A stretch of DNA of 5,312 nucleotides from DATLFP01 sp035540955 (GTDB lineage Bacteria; Actinomycetota; Acidimicrobiia; Acidimicrobiales; CADCSY01), in NCBI GenBank assembly GCA_035540955.1, contig DATLFP010000097.1, positions 1-5,312 of the forward strand. The letters are read 5' to 3'. Position numbers and translations under genes: made by a program. The notes beneath the pieces are model-generated. The model was not told where the DNA came from, did no database searches, and saw nothing but the letters and a program-made list of their open reading frames with translations. Shown piece by piece: positions 1 to 5,143 of the stretch (the first letter of the stretch is position 1; every line of letters starts with the position of its first letter).

Positions 1-7
1 GCGTACG

Positions 8-799
8 GTGCCGCGCGTGACCTACACCGAGATCAGCTACGAGGTGACGGGGCATGTCGGGGTGCTCACCCTCCGGCGGCCCGAGGCCCGCAACGCCCTC
101 ACGTTCACGACCTACGCCGAGCTCGAGGACGCCATCCGCACCACCACGGAGCGGTGCATCGTCATCACCGGCGAGGACCCCGCCTTCTGCTCGGGCGACG
201 ACGTGAAGCAGATCATGGTCAACGCCGGGGAGTCCGGCGGCACCACCGAGCGCCTCGAGCGCACGCCCCGCCTCACGCCGGCCGCCGACGCGCTGCTCCA
301 CACCGACGTGCCGGTGATCGCCGCCGTCAACGGCGCCGCCGTGGGCTGGGGCATGGAGCTGGCGCTCATGGCCGACATCCGGGTCGCCAGCGAGAAGGCG
401 AAGCTGGGCGAGCTGTTCGTGCTCCGCGGGCTCGTGTCCGACGCCCCCGGCCTCGGCCGCCTGGCCCAGCTCGTCGGGCGGGAGAAGGCGGCCGAGCTTC
501 TGTTCACCGGCGCGGTCATCTCCGGCGCCGAGGCGAAGGAGATCGGCCTCGTCAGCCGCGTCGTCGCTCACGACGAGCTCCTCCCCACCGCGCTCGAGCT
601 CGCCGAGCGCATCGCCGCCAACCCGCCCCTCGCCGTGCAGGCGCTGAAGTCGGGCCTGCGCCGCGCCCTCGACCCCGACTGGGCCGAGCTGGGCACGTGG
701 GTGAGCAGCACCCTCGGCCGCCTGTTCCAGACCGAGGACCACAAGGAGGGCGTCGCCAGCTTCCTCGAGAAGCGGCCCGCCCAGTACGTGGGGCGCTAG
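8..799 (+). CDS. Crotonase-family enoyl-CoA hydratase/isomerase
   Basis: This 263-residue protein has the usual crotonase length and fold signatures, and would act on acyl-CoA thioesters in the cytoplasm (fatty-acid or other acyl-CoA catabolism). Visible motifs in order: RPEARNAL at 24-31; the first oxyanion-hole segment AFCSGDD at 59-65; the second, PVIAAVNGAAVGWGMELAL, at 102-120; then ADIRVASEKAKLGE at 122-135, and the C-terminal helix region with AKEIGLVSRVV at 176-186. By hand alignment to rat mitochondrial enoyl-CoA hydratase, Glu117 matches catalytic Glu144, but the Glu164 position is Phe137. Asp145, in VSDAPG, lines up with the catalytic Asp of PaaG-type isomerases. Hydratase activity is therefore uncertain, and an isomerase or other crotonase reaction is possible. 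GTG at 8 is used as the start; GTG at 17 gives an equally normal N-terminus. Only seven upstream bases are visible, so the start and any ribosome site cannot be settled. It is convergent with the acetyltransferase gene, 7 bases away. Confidence 0.9.
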   Translation: MPRVTYTEISYEVTGHVGVLTLRRPEARNALTFTTYAELEDAIRTTTERCIVITGEDPAFCSGDDVKQIMVNAGESGGTTERLERTPRLTPAADALLHTDVPVIAAVNGAAVGWGMELALMADIRVASEKAKLGELFVLRGLVSDAPGLGRLAQLVGREKAAELLFTGAVISGAEAKEIGLVSRVVAHDELLPTALELAERIAANPPLAVQALKSGLRRALDPDWAELGTWVSSTLGRLFQTEDHKEGVASFLEKRPAQYVGR

Positions 800-806
800 T
801 CCCCGG

Positions 807-1985
807 TCAGAAGAACTGCTGCACGACCGGTCGGGGCCCGGCGAACATCGACGCCAGCGCCGCCCCGTCGTCGGCCGTCCCTCCTGCGAGCAGCCCGGTC
901 GACCGCAGCAGTGCCGGCGTTGCCCAGCCGCTGTAGAGCGACGCCAGGGCGTTGATCGGCAGCTCGACGCCGCCCGATCCGCCCCGCTCGGCCCGGCCCT
1001 TGCCGTCCTCGACACTGATGGTCCAGGTGCCGTCGTTGTCGCCGATGATCGGGTCGCGCACCGTCACCACCGCGGACGCGCGCACGCCGGTCGGGTAGCC
1101 GCGGGCCTCGACGGCGGCCGGGAGGTCGAGGATGCGCAGCATGTACTCGATCTGCATCGACGTGGACAGCTCCTGCTCGGGCAGCAGCAGGTTGAGCGCG
1201 TCCTCCATCGGCGAGGTGATGGTGAGCGTGCGGCCCATCGTCGAGGACGAACCGACCGCGTGCCACAGCGCGCACAGCACGTCGACCGACTCGGCCACCA
1301 TGCCGAGCACCTCGATGGAGTACCCCCACGACGGATCCTCGCCGTAGCGGTACCAGGTCGACCCGCCGTCGGCCAGGTACTGGAAGCCGTCGTCGAAGCC
1401 GATTTCGGCGAACCACGCCCACCACTCGTCGGACACGTCGAGCCACCCGTGGACCTCGGCGCCCAGCCGGCGCTCGACGGCGACGATCTCGGGGATGTCC
1501 TCGACGGTCCCGACCCGCACCGGCACGTGGGTGGCGCGCGGCAGGCCGTGCAGGGCGCGGGTCGGCAGCTTCGACTGGCGCCACCGGGCCGCCACCTCGT
1601 AGCCCGCCTTGCGGTAGAGCGACGTGGTCGCCGGCATCAGCCCCGACAGCGCGAACCCCTCGGCACGGGCCGCCGGCAGCAGCTGCTCGAACAGCCGACT
1701 CGCATGTCCGCGGCCGCGCTGCTGCGGGGCGACCCCCACGCCCGCGACCGCGGCCAGCGGCACCGACCGGCCCCCGAAGAACTGGCCCCAGCCCATGACC
1801 TTGGCGCTCGCCAGGAGCTCGCCGCGCTCGTACAGCCCCCACAGCAGGTGATCGGGCGAGCCCTTGTCCCACTGGTCGCGCCGCTCGCGCTTGGCGTTGA
1901 ACGCTCGGCGCATGATCTCCCACGTCTGGTCCCGGTCGGCCGCCGAGGCCGGATGTCGCAGCTCGGTCTGTTGCAGCTCAGGCAC
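807..1985 (-). CDS. Eis-family GNAT N-acetyltransferase
   Basis: The 392-residue protein matches the three-part architecture of Eis (402 residues in M. tuberculosis). An N-terminal GNAT domain covers about 1-135, a second GNAT-like domain about 136-275, and a sterol-carrier-protein-2-like domain about 280-392. The acetyl-CoA pyrophosphate-binding motif is Q88-x-x-G91-x-G93 within VAPQQRGRGHASRL. Tyr124 in SLYRKAGYE corresponds to the catalytic Tyr126 of Eis. The chain ends in QQFF, so the C-terminal carboxylate is on a Phe, as in Eis, where it takes part in catalysis. The family transfers acetyl groups to amines, including lysines and, for mycobacterial Eis, aminoglycosides; the substrate here cannot be told from sequence. 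The start is GTG at 1985, because the first GNAT strand begins within ten residues; the next Met (residue 25) would cut into the domain. No Shine-Dalgarno is visible upstream. The gene is divergent from the CsbD-like gene. Confidence 0.9.
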   Translation of the reverse strand: MPELQQTELRHPASAADRDQTWEIMRRAFNAKRERRDQWDKGSPDHLLWGLYERGELLASAKVMGWGQFFGGRSVPLAAVAGVGVAPQQRGRGHASRLFEQLLPAARAEGFALSGLMPATTSLYRKAGYEVAARWRQSKLPTRALHGLPRATHVPVRVGTVEDIPEIVAVERRLGAEVHGWLDVSDEWWAWFAEIGFDDGFQYLADGGSTWYRYGEDPSWGYSIEVLGMVAESVDVLCALWHAVGSSSTMGRTLTITSPMEDALNLLLPEQELSTSMQIEYMLRILDLPAAVEARGYPTGVRASAVVTVRDPIIGDNDGTWTISVEDGKGRAERGGSGGVELPINALASLYSGWATPALLRSTGLLAGGTADDGAALASMFAGPRPVVQQFF

Positions 1986-2061
1986 CCACAGAGCGTGACG
2001 TGTCGAAGTTCACGCTGCTCGCCGTTTCCCGCCAGCAAGCACTCGGGTAACGGCTGCAACC
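1986..2061. promoter_or_regulatory. Divergent intergenic spacer between eis-like and CsbD-like genes
   Basis: This 76-base spacer separates two divergent GTG start codons and must hold both promoters unless the acetyltransferase is transcribed from inside the CsbD-like gene. A stress-sigma-like element faces right (entered separately). Facing left I see no convincing -35/-10 pair and no Shine-Dalgarno before the GTG at 1985. Confidence 0.5.
2023..2050 (+). promoter_or_regulatory. Candidate SigB/SigF-type promoter for the CsbD-like operon
   Basis: CGTTT at 2023-2027 (containing GTTT at 2024-2027) is followed, after 17 bases, by GGGTAA at 2045-2050. This resembles the general-stress promoter class: GTTT then GGGWAW in Bacillus SigB, and GGWWT then GGGTAY with 16-17 bases between in mycobacterial SigF. 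Transcription would begin about 6-11 bases after the -10, around 2056-2061, leaving at most a few bases before the GTG at 2062. That agrees with the absence of a Shine-Dalgarno there. The match is by eye in a GC-rich region, so chance is possible, but the downstream gene belongs to a family first defined by SigB control. Confidence 0.5.
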
Positions 2062-2514
2062 GTGACCATCGGAGACAAGCTCATCGGCAAGGCGAAGGAA
2101 GCAGCGGGCGCGCTGGCCGGCCGCGACGACCTCGAGCGGGAGGGCGAGCTCCAGCAGGCCAAGGCCGACGCCGAGGCCGAGGCGGCCCGGCTGGAGGAGC
2201 GGGCCGAGGTGCGCGCCGAGCAGGTCGAGGCCGAGACCCGCCAGCGGGAGATCGAGCTCGAGCAGCAGCGCCTGGCCCTCGACGCCGAGCAGGAGGCCCG
2301 CCAGCGCCAGCTCGACGCCGAAGAGGCGGTGCGCCGGGCCGAGGCCCACCAGGCGACGGCGGCCGAGCTCGACGCCGTCCGCCGCGAGGAGGCCGAGGCA
2401 CGCGCCGCCCACGAGCGGGCCCTGGCCGCTGCTCGCGAGGCCGACCGGACCGCCGCCGCCGCCAAGCAGGCCGCCGACGTGCTCGACGGCACCCGACACC
2501 AGATGGAGGCGTGA
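2062..2514 (+). CDS. CsbD-like stress protein with coiled-coil extension
   Basis: A 150-residue protein whose first 35-40 residues resemble the CsbD family: IGDKLIGKAKEAAGALAG at 3-20, then RDDLEREGELQQAKAD at 21-36. CsbD proteins are small, hydrophilic and stress-induced, with no established biochemical role; the founding B. subtilis gene is SigB-controlled. Typical CsbD proteins are only about 60-70 residues. Here the CsbD-like head runs into about 100 residues of Glu/Ala/Arg/Gln-rich sequence (about 35-140) with heptad-like spacing and no Pro, Cys or Trp, expected to form one long helix or coiled coil. There is no signal peptide or membrane segment, so it is probably cytoplasmic. The start is GTG at 2062 because it sits right before the CsbD motif. 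No ribosome site is visible, consistent with a leaderless or near-leaderless message. Its stop overlaps the next gene's ATG. The CsbD assignment rests on the N-terminus only. Confidence 0.8.
   Translation: MTIGDKLIGKAKEAAGALAGRDDLEREGELQQAKADAEAEAARLEERAEVRAEQVEAETRQREIELEQQRLALDAEQEARQRQLDAEEAVRRAEAHQATAAELDAVRREEAEARAAHERALAAAREADRTAAAAKQAADVLDGTRHQMEA
2505..2509 (+). promoter_or_regulatory. Shine-Dalgarno GGAGG for the second coiled-coil gene
   Basis: GGAGG lies four bases before the ATG at 2514 and inside the last codons of the CsbD-like gene. It is the clearest ribosome site in the window. Combined with the TGATG stop/start overlap at 2512-2516, it supports translational coupling and fixes the downstream start. 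Confidence 0.65.
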
Positions 2515-3095
2515 TGAAGATCGACGAGCTGCCCCGCCGGGCCGTCCTCGGCTACCTCGAGCTGGCCCGCCTGCCGCTCACCGCTGCCGAGCGCGCGCTG
2601 GGCAAGACCGAGGGGACCTGGCCGGTGACGATCGCCGCCGACCGCGTGCAGGCGCGGGTGAAGGAGGTGGCCGCCACCGTCCTGCGGGACAAGACCCTCG
2701 AGGCCGACGCCCGCTTGCAGTCGGCCGCCCTCGACGAGCGGGTGAAGGCGGTCGCGGCCGAGGCCGAGTCCGACCGCCTGAAGGCCGACGCCGACGACCA
2801 GCTGCACCGCGAGCAGCGGGCGGCGCAGGAGGCGAAGGCCGAGGTGGCCCAGCGCGAAGCGCAGCGCGAGCGCCAGGTCGAGAAGAAGGTCGGCGCCGAG
2901 AAGGCCAACGCCCGCACGGCAGCGTCGGCCGAGGATCGCGCCCTCGAGCAGCGCCAGACCCTGGCCAAGCGCGCCGGCCTGGCCAAGGAAGCCAAGTCGG
3001 TGCGCGAGCAGCGCGCCGCAGCCGAGGCCAAGGCCGAGGTCCTCGACCTCGAGGACAAGCTCACCGAGGCGAAGGCCGACCGCCGGCGCGCCTGA
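2514..3095 (+). CDS. Ala/Glu/Lys-rich coiled-coil protein, partner of the CsbD-like gene
   Basis: A 193-residue protein with two parts. The N-terminus (1-30) reads MKIDELPRRAVLGYLELARL and then PLTAAERALG, a short amphipathic or hydrophobic segment that could bind a membrane face or a partner. From about 45 to 190 it is almost wholly charged and Ala-rich, without Pro, Cys or Trp, and is predicted as extended helix or coiled coil. From memory, actinobacteria carry similar proteins beginning 'MKI.DLP' with a 'R.PL' segment, often labelled 'IF2 family translation initiation factor'. That label probably comes from low-complexity similarity: no GTP-binding motif is present here. The function is unknown. 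The ATG start is fixed by GGAGG at 2505-2509 and the one-base overlap with the CsbD-like stop, so the two proteins are probably made together and may interact. The open frame extends far upstream of this ATG but does not look like protein there. It is convergent with nfuA, 4 bases away. Confidence 0.8.
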   Translation: MKIDELPRRAVLGYLELARLPLTAAERALGKTEGTWPVTIAADRVQARVKEVAATVLRDKTLEADARLQSAALDERVKAVAAEAESDRLKADADDQLHREQRAAQEAKAEVAQREAQRERQVEKKVGAEKANARTAASAEDRALEQRQTLAKRAGLAKEAKSVREQRAAAEAKAEVLDLEDKLTEAKADRRRA

Positions 3096-3099
3096 CGCG

Positions 3100-3711
3100 C
3101 TACTTCGCCGTCGCCTCGTAGAAGGGGTTGGCGCCGGCGGCGTGGTCGGTCACGTCGACCACCTCGCGGATCTCGGGGATCCGGTTCTCGATCTGCGCCT
3201 TGATCCCCTCGGTGAGCGTGAGCGCCGCCAGGCCGCACCCCTGGCACCCACCGCCCATGATCACGTAGGCGGTGTCGCCCTCGACCCGCTCGAGCTGGGC
3301 GAACCCGCCGTGCACGGCGAGCGACGGGTTGATCTCGCCGTCGAGCAGCAGCGTGATCTTCTCCTCGACGGTGCCGACGAGCTCGAGCTCCTCGTGGGTG
3401 ATCACCTTGGGCCGGGGCCGGTTGGGGTTGCGGATGATCAGACCCGTCGGCTCGACGTGGTCGAGGGTGGCGCCCGCCAGGTCGTCGACCGACCCGGCCG
3501 GCACGAGCACCGGCAGCTCGGTGGAGGTGTCGACCTCGTCGCCCTCGCCGGCGTTGGCCACCGGCTCGAACGTGAGGTCGTAGGTGAACTCGGTGCCGGT
3601 GGCGCCCACGACCTCCACCCGCAGCGCGAGCGCGTCGGGGTCGGTCTCGACCTTGCGCATGTCGAGGATCTCGCGGCGGGCCGCCTCGGTGACGGTCAGC
3701 ACGATCGACAT
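3100..3711 (-). CDS. nfuA: Fe-S cluster carrier protein NfuA
   Basis: At 203 residues this matches two-domain NfuA (191 in E. coli). The N-terminal half (about 1-105) is a degenerate A-type carrier (HesB/IscA-like) domain that has lost all its cysteines, as in E. coli NfuA. The C-terminal Nfu domain (about 112-192) contains INPSLAVHGG at 127-136 and GGGCQGCG at 153-160. Cys156 and Cys159 form the CxxC that, in a dimer, holds one [4Fe-4S] cluster for delivery to apo-proteins in the cytoplasm. They are the only cysteines in the chain. The tail, VDVTDHAAGANPFY, also matches the family. The start is ATG at 3711 because the A-type domain begins at once (MSIVLTVTEAA); the frame stays open to 4257 but that part overlaps the oxidoreductase gene. 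No Shine-Dalgarno is seen, and a -10-like TAGCCT lies seven bases before the ATG. No other Fe-S assembly gene is in the window. Confidence 0.95.
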   Translation of the reverse strand: MSIVLTVTEAARREILDMRKVETDPDALALRVEVVGATGTEFTYDLTFEPVANAGEGDEVDTSTELPVLVPAGSVDDLAGATLDHVEPTGLIIRNPNRPRPKVITHEELELVGTVEEKITLLLDGEINPSLAVHGGFAQLERVEGDTAYVIMGGGCQGCGLAALTLTEGIKAQIENRIPEIREVVDVTDHAAGANPFYEATAK

Positions 3712-3718
3712 GCGAGCA

Positions 3719-3724
3719 AGGCTA
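3719..3724 (-). promoter_or_regulatory. Possible -10 element for a leaderless nfuA transcript
   Basis: On the minus strand TAGCCT (of the TAnnnT type) lies seven bases before the nfuA ATG. If used, transcription would begin at or next to the A of the start codon, giving a leaderless message, which fits the missing Shine-Dalgarno. No good -35 is visible 16-18 bases further upstream, so this is tentative. Confidence 0.3.
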
Positions 3725-3747
3725 CCGACGAGGGGCAGACTCCCCCC

Positions 3748-5130
3748 GTGGACGCCGTCGTCGTGGGCTCGGGACCCAACGGGCTGGCCGCCGCCATCAC
3801 CCTGGCCGAGGCCGGCTGGGAGGTCGTCGTGTACGAGGCCCGCGACACCCCCGGCGGCGGCCTGCGCACCGCCGAGCTGACCCTGCCCGGCTTCCGCCAC
3901 GACGTGTGCTCGGCCATCCACCCCATGGCGGCGGCCACGCCGTTCTTCCGCACCGCCGACCTCGACATCGAGTGGTGCCGGCCCGAGGTCGATCTCGCCC
4001 ACCCGTTCGACACCGACGGACCCGCGACCCTCACCACCGTCGGCGACCGGTGGCGCCGGTTCTTCGCCCCCCTCGTGCGGGAGTGGGCGGCCATCGCCGA
4101 CACCGCGCTCGCGCCGGTGCTGCGGGTGCCCCGCCACCCGGTCACCGTCGCCCGCCTCGGGCTGCGCTCGCTGCCGCCCGCCACCATGGTCGCCCGCTGG
4201 CTCGGCGAGCGCGACGGCGCCCTGTTCCTCGGCGTCGCCGCCCACGCCAACACCCATCTCGGCCGGCCGCTGTCAGCGACCGCCGGGGTCGCGCTCACCG
4301 CCGCCGGCTACGCCGCCGGGTGGCCGTGCGCCCGGGGCGGTTCGCAGTCGATCGCCGACGCCATGGTGCGGCGGCTCACCGACCTCGGCGGGCGGGTGGA
4401 GTGCGACCGCGAGATCGAGACCCTCGACGAGCTGCCGGCGGCGCGGGCGTACCTGTTCGACACCTCGCCGTGGGCGCTGCGCCGGATCGCCGGCGACCGG
4501 GTGCCCACCTACGCCCGCTACCGGCGCGGCGCGGGGTCCTTCAAGGTCGACTACGCCCTCGACGGCCCGGTGCCGTGGCGCGACGACGAGCTGCGGCGGG
4601 CCGGCACCGTGCACCTCGGCGGGTTCGCGTCAGAGGTGGCGGCGAACGAGCGCGACGTGTTCCGCGGCCGGCATCCCGACCGACCCTTCGTGCTCGTCGG
4701 CCAGCAGTCGCTGTTCGACGACAGCCGGGCCCCGGCCGGCAAGCACACCCTGTGGGCGTACTGCCATGTGCCGAACGGGTCGACCGAGGACATGGCGGCG
4801 CGCATCGAGGCGCAGGTCGAGCGGTTCGCACCCGGCTTCCGCGACCTCGTGCTCGCCCGCCACGTGAGCACCCCGGCCCAGCTCGAGGCCTACAACCCCA
4901 ACCTGGCCGGGGGCGACATCACCGGCGGGGCGTCCGACGGGCTGCAGGTGCTGCTCCGCCCGCGGATCGCGACCGACCCGTACCGCGCCGGCGAGGACCT
5001 GTGGCTGTGCTCGGCGTCGACGCCGCCGGGCGGGGGCGTGCACGGCCTGTGCGGGATGTACGCGGCAAGGAGCGTGCTCGGGGCCGACCGAAAGCCGTTG
5101 TGCGCGCAAACTCGGCCGGAGGCCGAGTGA
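3748..5130 (+). CDS. FAD-dependent NAD(P)/FAD oxidoreductase, phytoene-desaturase/PYROXD2-like
   Basis: A 460-residue flavoprotein of the amine-oxidase/phytoene-desaturase superfamily. The N-terminal Rossmann motif VVGSGPNGLAAA (5-16, with Gly7, Gly9, Gly12) is followed by an acidic residue, Glu30, for the FAD ribose. Next come GGGLRTAELTLPGFRHDVCS at 36-55 and SAIHPMAAATPFF at 55-67, both typical of the PYROXD2-like branch. Further signatures are GWPCARGGSQSIADAM at 191-206, FKVDYALDGPVPWR at 265-278, and HTLWAYCHVPNGSTEDM at 333-349. The C-terminal FAD-closing segment is LWLCSASTPPGGGVHGLCG at 418-436. Length is normal for bacterial members. The substrate is unknown; no carotenoid genes are adjacent, so phytoene is only a family label. 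The start is GTG at 3748, the only start close to the Rossmann strand. GAGGGG at 3730-3735 is a poor ribosome site, 12 bases away. It is divergent from nfuA. The last 13 residues lie in or next to a palindrome and look unlike the conserved domain. Confidence 0.9.
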   Translation: MDAVVVGSGPNGLAAAITLAEAGWEVVVYEARDTPGGGLRTAELTLPGFRHDVCSAIHPMAAATPFFRTADLDIEWCRPEVDLAHPFDTDGPATLTTVGDRWRRFFAPLVREWAAIADTALAPVLRVPRHPVTVARLGLRSLPPATMVARWLGERDGALFLGVAAHANTHLGRPLSATAGVALTAAGYAAGWPCARGGSQSIADAMVRRLTDLGGRVECDREIETLDELPAARAYLFDTSPWALRRIAGDRVPTYARYRRGAGSFKVDYALDGPVPWRDDELRRAGTVHLGGFASEVAANERDVFRGRHPDRPFVLVGQQSLFDDSRAPAGKHTLWAYCHVPNGSTEDMAARIEAQVERFAPGFRDLVLARHVSTPAQLEAYNPNLAGGDITGGASDGLQVLLRPRIATDPYRAGEDLWLCSASTPPGGGVHGLCGMYAARSVLGADRKPLCAQTRPEAE

Positions 5131-5142
5131 GCGCACACAACG
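5096..5142. terminator. 47-base imperfect palindrome, probable bidirectional terminator
   Basis: The inner stem CTCGGCC (5111-5117) pairs with GGCCGAG (5121-5127) around a GGA loop. Outward, A5110-T5128 pairs; 5108-5109 against 5129-5130 are mismatched; CGCG-type pairing resumes at 5104-5107 with 5131-5134; 5103/5135 is mismatched; and CGTTGTG (5096-5102) pairs with CACAACG (5136-5142). In total 19 of 22 positions per arm pair. It lies between two convergent genes and includes the oxidoreductase stop codon (5128-5130). There is no T-run to the right; on the minus strand the stem is followed by GCTTTCGG, a minimal T-tract. It fits a GC-rich actinobacterial terminator, but could also be a dispersed extragenic repeat. 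Confidence 0.6.
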
Positions 5143-5143
5143 A

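Noticed and set aside
803..830. Dyad CCGGTC ... GACCGG at the crotonase/acetyltransferase junction
   Set aside because: A six-base stem with a 16-base loop and no T-run, mostly inside the acetyltransferase's last codons. Too weak to call a terminator.
154..936. A 260-codon open frame on + overlapping the crotonase
   Set aside because: It is Arg/His-rich and low in complexity, overlapping a gene with clear family motifs in another frame.
796..1923. A 375-codon open frame on the minus strand in a second frame of the acetyltransferase
   Set aside because: It is Arg/Ala/Gly-rich without domain motifs, and is wholly inside the well-supported Eis-like gene.
2150..2480. Recurring GAGGCC/GCCGAG words that look like a tandem repeat
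   Set aside because: There is no regular period at the DNA level. The words are preferred Glu-Ala codons in a coiled-coil protein.
1260..2513. A long open frame on + running into the second coiled-coil gene from far upstream
   Set aside because: It runs antisense to the acetyltransferase and out of frame through the CsbD-like gene. The translation there is low-complexity Arg/Pro/Gly-rich, typical of a high-GC shadow. The real start is the ATG at 2514 with its GGAGG.
1978..2807. Leu/Gly-rich and Ser/Ala-rich open frames antisense to the two coiled-coil genes
   Set aside because: Antisense reading of GAG/GCC-rich codons yields Leu and Gly automatically. The apparent hydrophobic proteins are composition artefacts.
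3086..3100. Small hairpin GCGCG-CCTGA-CGCGC between the coiled-coil gene and nfuA
   Set aside because: Only five base pairs with no T-run; easily expected by chance at this GC content. Not a convincing terminator.
3142..3747. Upstream extension of the oxidoreductase frame across nfuA
   Set aside because: The Rossmann strand begins exactly at the GTG at 3748. The upstream part is antisense to nfuA and has no family similarity.
3712..4257. Upstream extension of the nfuA frame
   Set aside because: It is antisense to the oxidoreductase and Gly/Ala-rich. The ATG at 3711 gives the normal NfuA N-terminus and length.
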